A stretch of DNA of 19,137 nt from Planctomycetota bacterium (GTDB lineage Bacteria > Planctomycetota > Planctomycetia > Isosphaerales > Isosphaeraceae). The stretch lies in contig JAJYDH010000054.1 of the NCBI GenBank assembly GCA_021777685.1, positions 1 through 19,137 on the forward strand, given 5' to 3'. Shown piece by piece: positions 7,916 to 14,785 of this stretch; the first letter of the stretch is position 1; every line of letters begins with the position of its first letter. The translations under genes were made by a program, and so were the position numbers. The notes under the pieces were generated by a model that ran no database searches, had not been told where the DNA came from, and worked only from the letters and a program-made list of their open reading frames with translations.

Positions 7916-7920
7916 GCAAG

Positions 7921-8346
7921 ATGGGATACTGGGGCATCAAGAGCTACGAGAACGACGAGGCGCACGACGCCCTGGATGCCGGCTTCGAGGCGGTCCACGG
8001 CGACGCCTACGACGACCTCATGGACGACCGCAACCCCTTGACCCCGGAGCAGATCCAGCAGAAGCTGGCGAACCCGGAAACCCTGACGAACGCGATCGAG
8101 GCGCTTGTCGCCGAGGTCGACCGACCCTGGGACGACTGGGATGACGAGGAGCGGCTGGGGTTCGTCGGGGTGGTGGTCCGCCACGCCGAGCTGAACGTGC
8201 CGATCCCCGGCGACTGGCGCGACCGGGCCATCGCATGGCTCGAAGGCGAGGAGGCCGAATGGGACGAGGCGACCGCCCGCAACCTGAGGCGTCGGAAGGA
8301 GATCGATCTCCTGACCCGGTCGCCCCGGGCCGAGCCGGAGGGATGA
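7921..8346 (+). CDS. DUF4259 domain protein
   Basis: A 141-aa acidic cytosolic protein. It opens with MGYWGIKSYENDEAHDAL, the typical start of the DUF4259 family (M-G-x-W-G, then a D/N-D-A-x-D pattern), followed by a helical body and a charged tail rich in Glu, Asp and Trp. The family has no established function that I can state. It begins five bases after the stop of the DUF4188 gene, with GAGAGGGG at 7905-7912 as ribosome-binding site, and ends overlapping the protease gene by four bases (ATGA). This spacing argues for translational coupling of all three genes. Its mid-region WDDWDDEERLGFVGVVVRHAE (147 bases upstream of the end onward) is strongly amphipathic. Confidence 0.8.
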   Translation: MGYWGIKSYENDEAHDALDAGFEAVHGDAYDDLMDDRNPLTPEQIQQKLANPETLTNAIEALVAEVDRPWDDWDDEERLGFVGVVVRHAELNVPIPGDWRDRAIAWLEGEEAEWDEATARNLRRRKEIDLLTRSPRAEPEG

Positions 8347-9128
8347 GCATGGAGCCGGCCGGCCGGTCGCGGCGAGGGGGTCGGGCGGGGTTCCTGCTGG
8401 GGCTCGCGGCCTGGCTGGCGCTCGCGCCGTCGCTCGGGGCCCTCGACGCCCCTCGGCCGGGGGACGACGCGACGTATCGGCCGACGGTGATGATCCGGAA
8501 GGGGAACGCGGTCGGGTCCGGGACGATCATCGCCTCGGTCGAGGACGAGACCCTGATCCTGACCGCCTCGCACGTCGTGGACGAGCCGGGGCCGCTCCAC
8601 GTCGACCTCTACCGGTTCAACCTCGGCCTGGAGCGGACCCGGACCGCCTCCGGCTTCCCCCGGAGGCTGGCGGCGAGGGTCGCGGCCCGCGACGTCGACT
8701 CCGACCTGGCGATCCTCCGGGTCCGGGGGCAGCTCGCCTTCCCCTACGTCGCCCGGCTGGCCAGGGGGGACGAGCCCCCGCCGCCGGGCACCGCGGTCAC
8801 GACCATCGGCTTCGACAAGGGGGAGCAGATCATCGGCTTCTCGACCCGGATCAAGTCGGTCGAGCGGATCGACATGGACAAGGGGGGCGGCGACCGGCCG
8901 TTCCTCATCACCGAGCACCCCCCCGAGCACGGCCGGTCCGGCGGCGGGCTGTTCCGGCTCGATGGGACGCTGGTGGGCGTCTGCGTCGGCCGGGCCGAGC
9001 TGTTCAAGGGGCGGAAGATCGGCCTCTTCACGAGCCTGGCCAACGTCAAGGCCCTGATCCGGTCCGACGACGAGATCGTCGAGTCGCTGGCCCGGTCGAA
9101 CGCCCGGCCTCGGTCGCCGGCCCGATGA
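8343..9128 (+). CDS. Secreted trypsin-like serine protease (S1/HtrA-like, no PDZ)
   Basis: A 261-aa protein with a signal peptide or N-terminal anchor (hydrophobic 17-35, ending near SLGALDA). A chymotrypsin-fold domain follows with the full triad visible: His77 in LTASHVVD, Asp121 in DSDLAIL, and Ser199 in HGRSGGGLF. It is protease-only; there is no room for a PDZ domain, so it is shorter than HtrA/DegP. It acts outside the cytoplasm, with unknown substrate. I chose the ATG at 8343, which overlaps the stop of the DUF4259 gene as ATGA; another ATG at 8349 is equally possible. An upstream in-frame start at 8235 is rejected because it would lie deep inside the previous gene. Last gene of the three-gene operon. 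Confidence 0.88.
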   Translation: MSMEPAGRSRRGGRAGFLLGLAAWLALAPSLGALDAPRPGDDATYRPTVMIRKGNAVGSGTIIASVEDETLILTASHVVDEPGPLHVDLYRFNLGLERTRTASGFPRRLAARVAARDVDSDLAILRVRGQLAFPYVARLARGDEPPPPGTAVTTIGFDKGEQIIGFSTRIKSVERIDMDKGGGDRPFLITEHPPEHGRSGGGLFRLDGTLVGVCVGRAELFKGRKIGLFTSLANVKALIRSDDEIVESLARSNARPRSPAR

Positions 9129-9153
9129 AATTCGGGGCTTCGGCGGATTTCAT
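9125..9153 (+). terminator. Hairpin at the end of the protease operon
   Basis: ATGAAATTCG (9125-9134) pairs with CGGATTTCAT (9144-9153), one wobble, around a nine-base loop. The hairpin covers the protease stop codon and abuts the next promoter. There is no clean U tract, so termination is tentative. Confidence 0.35.
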
Positions 9154-9181
9154 TGTCAAAGTCCGGGCGATCGGCCAGAAT
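9153..9181 (+). promoter_or_regulatory. Promoter of the YccA-family gene
   Basis: TTGTCA (9153-9158, 5 of 6 to consensus) and CAGAAT (9176-9181, 4 of 6) are separated by exactly 17 bases. They lie about 90 bases upstream of the start codon in the gap after the protease operon. Confidence 0.5.
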
Positions 9182-9272
9182 GCAACGTAATATGGAGCGC
9201 GGGCGTGCCGCGCCGAAGGGGCCGATGGCGACCCTGCTCCGCTGACCACTCCCGTCGTTGGAGGGATGTCCC

Positions 9273-10022
9273 TTGAACCTGAATATGCAGACCAGCAACC
9301 CGGCCTTCTCCGAGAACGTCGCCCGGAACTTCGAGTACGCGGGCGTCCGGAGCACCACCATGACCGTCCAGGGCACCGCCCTGAAGGCGATGGTGCTCCT
9401 GGCGATCCTGATGGCGACGGCCACCTATTCGTGGGTCGGGACCCAGAACGGGACGCTACCGCCGGGGGTCCTCTTCGGCTCGCTCCTGGGCGGCTTCGTG
9501 CTCGCCCTGATCACGATCTTCAAGCCGACCCTGGCCGCCTGGACCTCGCCGGTCTACGCCGCCCTGGAAGGGATCTTCCTGGGCGCGATCTCGCAGTACA
9601 CCGACCTGAGGTATCCCGGCATCGCCCTCCAGGCGATCGCCCTGACCGGCGGCGTGACGTTCCTGATGCTGTTCCTGTACGTCACCCGGATCATCAAGGT
9701 GACGGGCCAGCTCGCCACCGGGATCATGGCGGCGACCGGGGCGATCGCCCTGTTCTACCTGGTCACGATGGTCCTGTCGATGTTCCACGTCCAGGTCCCG
9801 TTCGTCTTCGGCTCCAGCCCGATCGGAATCGGCTTCAGCGTGTTCGTCGTCGGCCTGGCCGCGTTCAACCTCCTGCTCGACTTCAACTTCATCGAGCGCG
9901 GCTCGGAGGCCGGGCTGGCGAAGTCGATGGAGTGGTACGGCGCCTTCGGCCTGATGGTCACGCTGGTCTGGCTGTACCTGGAGATCCTCCAGCTCCTCCG
10001 CAAGCTCAACGATCGTCGCTGA
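9273..10022 (+). CDS. Bax inhibitor-1/YccA family membrane protein
   Basis: About 249 aa with seven hydrophobic segments, a typical length for the family. YccA-like hallmarks are ALEGIFLGAIS in the middle, the loop with VTGQLATGIMAATGAIAL, and the C-terminal EWYGAFGLMVTLVWLYLEILQLL. Family members act in the inner membrane; E. coli YccA binds and modulates FtsH, and other members act as Ca2+ or pH-dependent leak channels. I infer a membrane role here but not which one. For the start, GGAGGG at 9260-9265 sits seven bases before the TTG at 9273. The first in-frame ATG is at 9285, rather far from that site. I prefer TTG but ATG would remove only four residues. The gene has its own promoter and converges on the phosphatase gene. 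Confidence 0.9.
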   Translation: MNLNMQTSNPAFSENVARNFEYAGVRSTTMTVQGTALKAMVLLAILMATATYSWVGTQNGTLPPGVLFGSLLGGFVLALITIFKPTLAAWTSPVYAALEGIFLGAISQYTDLRYPGIALQAIALTGGVTFLMLFLYVTRIIKVTGQLATGIMAATGAIALFYLVTMVLSMFHVQVPFVFGSSPIGIGFSVFVVGLAAFNLLLDFNFIERGSEAGLAKSMEWYGAFGLMVTLVWLYLEILQLLRKLNDRR

Positions 10023-10791
10023 GCTTGGGACGAGATTTCGATTCGACCGGAGGGGCGGGCGGGAACGCCCGCCCCTCGGCATTTTCAACGCTCTCGATCG
10101 ACGCCAGGAAGCGAACGGCCGCCGACCGCTGCTCGCGGGACGGCCGGGCCCTCGGCCGGGCCGAGCGGATCAGCTCGATCGCCCGGTCCACGTCGTCGGC
10201 GAGGCCGATCCGGCAGAGAACCACGGCGGCGACCGTCGCGCTCCGGCCGTGGCCCTGGGCACAATGGATCAGGACGGCCTTGCCCTCCGCCCGACTCGCC
10301 TCGATCCAGCCCAACGCCTCCCGGAACTGGCGATCCGAGGGCGGCGATCCGTCGAGGATCGGGACAAATCGGCCGGCCATCCCCGCCGAGTCCCAGTCTG
10401 GGTGGGGGAACTCGAAGCAGAGGTCGAGCACGGCCCCAATGCCCGACCCGGCCAGGCCCCGCCGCTCGGCCCGCGAGGGGCGACGGCCGATGGCGAGGTC
10501 CGGGGCGACTCGCGAGATCGCCGCTTCCCCGTCGAACCGGCTCAGGAGGCCGAGCGCGAGCCATCCGAGGAGCCGGTACGGGGCCAGGAGCACCCAGGCC
10601 GCGAGCGCCGACCGGCGCCGGCAACAGGCCTCCTCCACCGCGAAACCCGCCCGCTTCATCCCGTAGGCGATCGCCAGGGCCATCAGCCCGAGGGCGAGGT
10701 AGACCTCGACGGCCGCGACCGGCGGCCCGGCCCGCGCCGCCGAACCGGCGAGGGCGAGCGCCAGCAGGGCGAAGACCACGGCGTATCGCAA
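10006..10791 (-). CDS. Membrane-anchored dual-specificity (PTP-like) phosphatase
   Basis: A 261-aa protein. The first 85 residues hold two or three hydrophobic helices (about 2-19, 26-44 and 62-83). A cysteine phosphatase domain follows: general-acid candidate Asp147 in PILDG, and the P-loop HCAQGHGRS with nucleophile Cys177 and Arg183. This matches the HCx5R signature of dual-specificity phosphatases; the substrate (protein, lipid or polysaccharide precursor) cannot be told. The start is TTG at 10791, with GGGGAGG eight bases upstream. It follows the DUF427 gene by 16 bases. The C-terminal tail, from about residue 233, is Pro/Arg/Ser-rich, and its DNA carries the terminator of the opposing gene. 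The last 17 bases overlap that gene. Confidence 0.88.
   Translation of the reverse strand: MRYAVVFALLALALAGSAARAGPPVAAVEVYLALGLMALAIAYGMKRAGFAVEEACCRRRSALAAWVLLAPYRLLGWLALGLLSRFDGEAAISRVAPDLAIGRRPSRAERRGLAGSGIGAVLDLCFEFPHPDWDSAGMAGRFVPILDGSPPSDRQFREALGWIEASRAEGKAVLIHCAQGHGRSATVAAVVLCRIGLADDVDRAIELIRSARPRARPSREQRSAAVRFLASIESVENAEGRAFPPAPPVESKSRPKLSDDR
10050..10085 (+). terminator. YccA-gene terminator inside the opposing phosphatase gene
   Basis: A perfect 12-bp stem (10050-10061 with 10066-10077) capped by a GGAA tetraloop is followed by GGCATTTT. It begins 28 bases after the YccA stop codon. On the other strand the same bases encode about residues 239-248 of the phosphatase tail. Confidence 0.65.
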
Positions 10792-10807
10792 GGGTCCGGC
10801 CTCCCCG

Positions 10808-11125
10808 TCACCCCTCCTGCTTCGTCCCGCCCCTCGACCCGGCGTAGAATCCGTATCGGCCGGCGATAGCCTCGTGGCCGGCCTTGGTCTTCGGGTAGAC
10901 CCAGGCGACGTCCTTGACCCGCCGGCCGTCGGGCCCGACGAAGTCGACCCACCGGCAGGTCCCCTTGACCGGGCAGGTATACGTCCGGTCGGTCACGACC
11001 AGGGCCGACTGGTCGACGGCCGAGGGGTCGAAGTACCAGTTCCCCTCGTACTTGAGGGCCTGCTGCCCCTCCTCGCCCCGGGCGAGGACGGCGTCCGAGT
11101 CCTTTTCGAGGATGGCGATGCTCAT
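10808..11125 (-). CDS. DUF427 family protein
   Basis: A 105-aa protein covering the DUF427 domain, a small beta-rich fold. Recognisable stretches are NWYFDPSAV, TYTCPVKGTCRWVDF (the T-x-C-P-x-K-G-T signature), DVAWVYPKTK and GRYGFYAG. The family is common in bacteria and has no agreed biochemical role. An ATG at 11140 is in frame but has no ribosome-binding site. The ATG at 11125 is preceded by GGGGAAAG and begins with MSIAILEKD, which looks like the natural start. It lies between the DUF488 gene (33 bases upstream) and the phosphatase gene (16 bases downstream), so the three are likely one transcript. Confidence 0.88.
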   Translation of the reverse strand: MSIAILEKDSDAVLARGEEGQQALKYEGNWYFDPSAVDQSALVVTDRTYTCPVKGTCRWVDFVGPDGRRVKDVAWVYPKTKAGHEAIAGRYGFYAGSRGGTKQEG

Positions 11126-11158
11126 CGGCGCTTTCCCCATGATCGGAGGTTCGATCGG

Positions 11159-11689
11159 TCACGAGTCCATTGTAGGCGGCCCGGGGATGGCCTTCCCGGT
11201 CCGGACGTCCATCAGGTCGAGCCGGCCCCCGAAATGACGATCGGACAGGGCCCGGCCGATCAGCGCCCGGTGGCAGGTCCGGGCGTCCTCGCACGCGCAG
11301 AGGATCGCGATGACCTGGCCGGGCTCGCGGACCAGGCCGGCGAGCCGTTCGAGCCCCCGATGCACCGGCCATCTCGCGAGCGGGTCGACCAAGTGAGAGC
11401 GGAGGATGGTCATGGCCGGGTCGCGACGCTGGGGGTTGCCCAGCTCGACCAGCCATTCGTAATCGATCTCGGCCCCGGCGAGCAGCCCGACCAGCCCGGC
11501 CCGGCCCTTCTGGAGGTTCCAGGGCTTGGGGCCGTAGGGGCGGCCTTCCTCGGGGTCGGAGCTGCTCGGGCTGAGCCGGACGTCGACCAGCCGGGTCACG
11601 CCCCGGTCCCGGAGCGCCCCGACCAGGCCATCGGCCCTCCTCGACGCGGGCCAGGCCCCATAGCCGACGAGCCAGAGTCTCGGGATCAA
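11159..11689 (-). CDS. DUF488 family protein
   Basis: A 176-aa cytosolic protein of the DUF488 family. It begins with the typical hydrophobic strand and a substrate-pocket-like motif VDVR (35-38), then PYGPKPWNL. The family's signature lies in LCACEDARTCHR, with Cys131, Cys133 and the C-H-R triplet at 139-141. The function of DUF488 is unproven; the conserved Cys-His-Arg suggests a binding or catalytic site. The start is TTG at 11689, with GGAGGG six bases before it. No promoter of good quality is visible upstream on the minus strand. It is the first gene of the DUF488-DUF427-phosphatase operon and is divergent from the GT-C-like gene. Confidence 0.87.
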   Translation of the reverse strand: MIPRLWLVGYGAWPASRRADGLVGALRDRGVTRLVDVRLSPSSSDPEEGRPYGPKPWNLQKGRAGLVGLLAGAEIDYEWLVELGNPQRRDPAMTILRSHLVDPLARWPVHRGLERLAGLVREPGQVIAILCACEDARTCHRALIGRALSDRHFGGRLDLMDVRTGKAIPGPPTMDS

Positions 11690-11743
11690 GGATCACCCTC
11701 CGATCGACCGGCGAGGTCGCCCCGCGTTTCTTGAGGAAATCTT

Positions 11744-11772
11744 TTGCGAATCCGGCGGTCATGGGCTAGATT
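11744..11772 (+). promoter_or_regulatory. Promoter candidate for the GT-C-like gene
   Basis: TTGCGA (11744-11749) and TAGATT (11767-11772) are 17 bases apart. The -10 box is preceded by GGGC, as at 14146-14155. It implies a leader of 155 bases or more. Confidence 0.4.
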
Positions 11773-11869
11773 AACCTCAACGCCAGGTCGGGCCACCAGA
11801 TCCCGACACTCGCACCGCGTGATTTAGGACCTTGCCGCACACCATAAGCGGCTGCGACCCGACCTGAAC

Positions 11870-11972
11870 GGCCCGGCACTTCCGGGCCTCGACGGAATTT
11901 TATTCGGGCGTCAGTCCGGTTGTTACGCATCCCGATGCCGGCCCTCCCGGGAGGTTTCGCCTCCCGGAAGGG
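11870..11972 (+). promoter_or_regulatory. Two leader hairpins before or at the GT-C-like start
   Basis: GGCCCGG (11870-11876) pairs with CCGGGCC (11882-11888). Further on, CCGGGAGG (11947-11954) pairs with CCTCCCGG (11960-11967) around TTTCG, extended by CCC/GGG at 11942-11944 and 11970-11972. They could be leader structures, but no known riboswitch is recognised. Confidence 0.35.
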
Positions 11973-13644
11973 TCGGATTGGTTTCACGGACGGATCGACG
12001 AGCTTGGACGCACAACCCCCGCAAAGGGCCGAGCCCGGCCCCGATCGCGAGCTGACCCGAGGTCTGGTCGCCCTGGCCCTGGCGCTCCTGCCGGCGCTGG
12101 CTGCGGTCGTCGCGGTCCCGGAATTCGTCACGCAGGACGGCCCGGCCCACACCTACAACGCCCGCATCCTGGTCGACTCGCTGCGGCCCGGGTCGCCGTT
12201 CGCGGGGACGTTCGAGGTCGCCTGGCAGCCCTTGCCGAACTGGGCGGGGCACGTCGGGACGATGGCGCTGGTCGCCGTCCTCACGCCGTCGGCGGCGGGG
12301 CGGGCGATGGCGGCGATCACCCTCGTCCTGTTCGCGGCGTCGGTCGTCGGGCTCCGCTGGGCGGTCGCGGGGTCGAAGGGGCTGGCGACGGCCTCGATCC
12401 TGGCGGTCCTGCTGGCCCTGAACGTCACCTGGCTGTTCGGGTTCACCAGCTTCCTGCTCGGCGCGGCGCTGATGCCGGCGACCCTGGCCGTCTGGTGGGG
12501 CGGACGCGAGCGGTTCGGGCCGGCCCGCGCCCTGGGGCTCTCGGCCCTGCTCGTCCTGGGCTATTTCTGCCACCCGATCGGCCTGGGCCTGACCGTCGCG
12601 GGGCTGGGCGTCCTGGCCGTCCTCACGCCCGGGCTGGACCAGGTCCGCCGGGGGGCCTGGACCGCCGCGAGCCTTCTGCCGCTGGTCCCGCTCGGCCTGG
12701 CCTATCGGTCGCTGACCCGATCGGCCGGCGGCCTGGAGCCGACCTGGGAGCAACTGGCGAACCCCTGGTCGCTGAAGTCGTGGGCCGGCCAGCTCGGCTG
12801 GGTCGACCCGATCTCGCTGGCCGCCAAGACGTTCCGACCGTTCGGGGCCTCGGCCTCCGCCGCCAACGGCGCGATCTCCCCGGCGCTCTGGACGGCCGCC
12901 GCGGTCGCCCTCCTGGCGGTGACGACCTGGCGGAGGCGGCAGGGCGACCGCCGGGGGTGGCTCGCGCTGGCGGGCCTGCTCCTGCTGGCGGGGGTGCTCG
13001 GGCCGGACACGCTGGGCGTCAAGCACGGCCATTACCTGCCCCAGCGAGTGGTCCTGCTGGGCCTGGCGGCGCTCGTGCCGTGGCTCGACCTCTCGGGAAG
13101 GCGATCGGCCACCGTCGCGGCCTGGATGCTGGGCTTCGCGCTCGCCGTGCAATCGGCGTTCGTCTGGGATTACGCCCTGACCTGCCGGTCGAGCGTCGGT
13201 TCGCTCCTGAAGGCCGGCCCGGCGATCGGGTCGGGGAAGCGGGTGGGGACGCTCCTGGTCGGGATCAAGGGTCGGTTCCGGGCCAATCCCATTCTGCACG
13301 CCGACTGCCTGCTCGGGGTCGGTCCGGACAACGTGATCTGGAACAACTACGAGACCGCGCACTATTATTTCCCGGTGAAGATCCGCCCCGGGGTCGAGCA
13401 TCCGCCGGTCCTGGCCTTCGAGCAGATCGCCCTCCTCGACGGCGCCGGCGAGGCGGCCGAGCGGGCGGGCCGCTGGGCCGACCTGCTCGACGAGCACGAC
13501 GAGTCCATCGACGTGATCCTGGAATGGGGGACGTCGACCGACCCGAGGCTCGACGCGATCAACGCCCGGGGGTATGAGCCGATCTTCCGCGAAGGCCCGG
13601 CGCGGGTCTGGGTCCGTCGGGGATCGAGCCGAGGATTGAATTGA
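11935..13644 (+). CDS. GT-C-like polytopic membrane protein
   Basis: About 569 aa. After a polar N-terminus there are roughly 10 membrane helices up to about residue 410, then a soluble C-terminal region of about 150 residues, probably outside the membrane. The first extracytoplasmic loop carries VTQDGPAHTYNARIL, an acidic and His-containing motif of the kind GT-C lipid-linked sugar transferases keep in loop 1. This suggests, without proving, a glycosyltransferase using a polyprenyl-phosphate sugar. The C-terminal part (WNNYETAHYYFPVKIRPG and later VILEWGTS) has no domain I recognise. ATG 11935 is the only ATG; TTG at 12004 is an alternative, and the hairpin at 11942-11972 would then be leader. 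Neither has a strong ribosome-binding site. It overlaps the DUF1569 gene by one base. Confidence 0.75.
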   Translation: MPALPGGFASRKGRIGFTDGSTSLDAQPPQRAEPGPDRELTRGLVALALALLPALAAVVAVPEFVTQDGPAHTYNARILVDSLRPGSPFAGTFEVAWQPLPNWAGHVGTMALVAVLTPSAAGRAMAAITLVLFAASVVGLRWAVAGSKGLATASILAVLLALNVTWLFGFTSFLLGAALMPATLAVWWGGRERFGPARALGLSALLVLGYFCHPIGLGLTVAGLGVLAVLTPGLDQVRRGAWTAASLLPLVPLGLAYRSLTRSAGGLEPTWEQLANPWSLKSWAGQLGWVDPISLAAKTFRPFGASASAANGAISPALWTAAAVALLAVTTWRRRQGDRRGWLALAGLLLLAGVLGPDTLGVKHGHYLPQRVVLLGLAALVPWLDLSGRRSATVAAWMLGFALAVQSAFVWDYALTCRSSVGSLLKAGPAIGSGKRVGTLLVGIKGRFRANPILHADCLLGVGPDNVIWNNYETAHYYFPVKIRPGVEHPPVLAFEQIALLDGAGEAAERAGRWADLLDEHDESIDVILEWGTSTDPRLDAINARGYEPIFREGPARVWVRRGSSRGLN

Positions 13645-14108
13645 TGGACGATCGGAGGACGCTCGCCTTCTCCAGCCTGGCCGAGGTGATGCCCGAGGTC
13701 GACCGCCTCCTGGCGGGCCACCGGATGGTCGGGAGCTGGACTCTGGGGCAGATCTGCAACCACCTCTCGGGGGCGATCCGGGCTTCGGTCGAGGGGGTCC
13801 CGTTCAAGGCCCCGTGGCCGGCCCGCGTGCTGATCGGGCCGATCGCCAGGCGGCGCATCCTCTCTACGGGGCGGATGCCCCGGGGCGTTAGGCTCCCCGA
13901 GAAGTTTGCCCCCAGACCGGGTCTCGACGCGCGGGCCGAGGCCGAGGCCCTCCGCGCCACGATCCGCCTGTTCTCCGCCGAGGCCGGCCCGCTGTCCCCG
14001 CATCCGCTCTTCGGGCCGATGACCGTCGAGGACTGGCATCGGTTCCACTGCATCCACGCCGCCCACCACCTGAACTTCGCGCTGCCGGACCCGAAGCCGG
14101 GGGGCTGA
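13644..14108 (+). CDS. DUF1569 / DinB-like protein
   Basis: A 154-aa four-helix-bundle type protein of the DUF1569 family, related to the DinB/YfiT metal-binding superfamily. Possible metal ligands are His40 in ICNHLSGA and the histidines of HCIHAAHHLNF (His138 and His142 fit the usual spacing). Relatives include thiol-dependent transferases, but DUF1569 itself is uncharacterised. The ATG at 13644 overlaps the previous stop (TGATG), so translation is probably coupled to the GT-C-like gene; GAGG at 13631-13634 lies ten bases upstream. A TTG at 13641 would add one residue. No obvious functional link to the membrane protein. Confidence 0.85.
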   Translation: MDDRRTLAFSSLAEVMPEVDRLLAGHRMVGSWTLGQICNHLSGAIRASVEGVPFKAPWPARVLIGPIARRRILSTGRMPRGVRLPEKFAPRPGLDARAEAEALRATIRLFSAEAGPLSPHPLFGPMTVEDWHRFHCIHAAHHLNFALPDPKPGG

Positions 14109-14126
14109 GCGGCCCGCCATCGGAAA

Positions 14127-14155
14127 TGGACCGTCCGGCGATTTCGGGCTAGGAT
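14127..14155 (+). promoter_or_regulatory. Promoter of the Uma2 gene
   Basis: TGGACC (14127-14132), 17 bases, then TAGGAT (14150-14155). The -35 hexamer and spacing equal those of the tRNA-Leu promoter. The start codon is 43 bases downstream. Confidence 0.5.
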
Positions 14156-14197
14156 GGATGTCGAGCCAGACCCGACCCCCGGCGAGGGACCCTGTCG

Positions 14198-14785
14198 ATG
14201 AGCACGAACTCGGCCCCGGCCATGAGCCTGACCCCGGATGAAGTCCTCGACCTGCCCGACGAAGATCGTTACGAACTGGTCGACGGGCAGCTCGTGAAGA
14301 TGCCGATGAGTTCCCTCTCGCAGTATGTCGCCACTCGGCTGGCACGGTTCCTGGGAAATCACTGCGAGCCGCTCGGCCTGGCCCACGTCTTCGTGGAGGC
14401 CGGTTATCTCTGCTTCCCGGGCAAGCCGAACCGGATGCGGCGGCCGGACGTCAGTTGCATCCGGTCGGACCGGCTGCGGTTCGACCAGATCGGCGACGGC
14501 TATCTGACCATCCGGCCCGACCTGGCCGTCGAGGTGATCTCGCCCAACGACCGGGTCTATGACTTCGAGGACAAGCTCGACGATTATCGATTGGCGGGCA
14601 TCCCGCTGGTCTGGCTGGTCTATCCGCACTCGAAACGAGCCCGGATCGTCCGATCCGGAGGGCCGCCGGTCGAACTCGGCCCCGATGGTGAGCTGACCGG
14701 CGAGGACATCCTGCCCGGCTTCCGCTGCCGGGTCGCCGACCTCTTCGCCGGCCCGGCCCCGGCGACGGACGAACCGGCCCGGTGA
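14198..14785 (+). CDS. Uma2 family endonuclease-like protein (DUF820)
   Basis: A 195-aa protein of the Uma2/DUF820 family with a PD-(D/E)xK restriction-like fold. Signature elements are RYELVDGQLVKM (Glu26), RRPDVS (Asp84), LAVEVISPND (Glu112) and EDKLDDYRLAGIPLVWLVYP (Lys126). All putative catalytic residues are present. Families of this kind expand to many copies in planctomycetes and cyanobacteria; real substrates are unknown. GAGGGA at 14184-14189 lies eight bases before the ATG, and a promoter is at 14127-14155. Its stop overlaps the GTG start of the next frame (GTGA), which suggests that frame was once co-translated. The C-terminal Ala/Pro tail is unstructured. Confidence 0.92.
   Translation: MSTNSAPAMSLTPDEVLDLPDEDRYELVDGQLVKMPMSSLSQYVATRLARFLGNHCEPLGLAHVFVEAGYLCFPGKPNRMRRPDVSCIRSDRLRFDQIGDGYLTIRPDLAVEVISPNDRVYDFEDKLDDYRLAGIPLVWLVYPHSKRARIVRSGGPPVELGPDGELTGEDILPGFRCRVADLFAGPAPATDEPAR

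Noticed and set aside
8235..8342. Upstream in-frame start for the protease
   Set aside because: It would add an Arg/Gly-rich segment before the signal peptide and overlap the DUF4259 gene by over 100 bases; the ATGA overlap start is better.
11923..13497. 524-codon minus-strand open frame
   Set aside because: Antisense to the GT-C-like gene; product is charged and repetitive with no domain.
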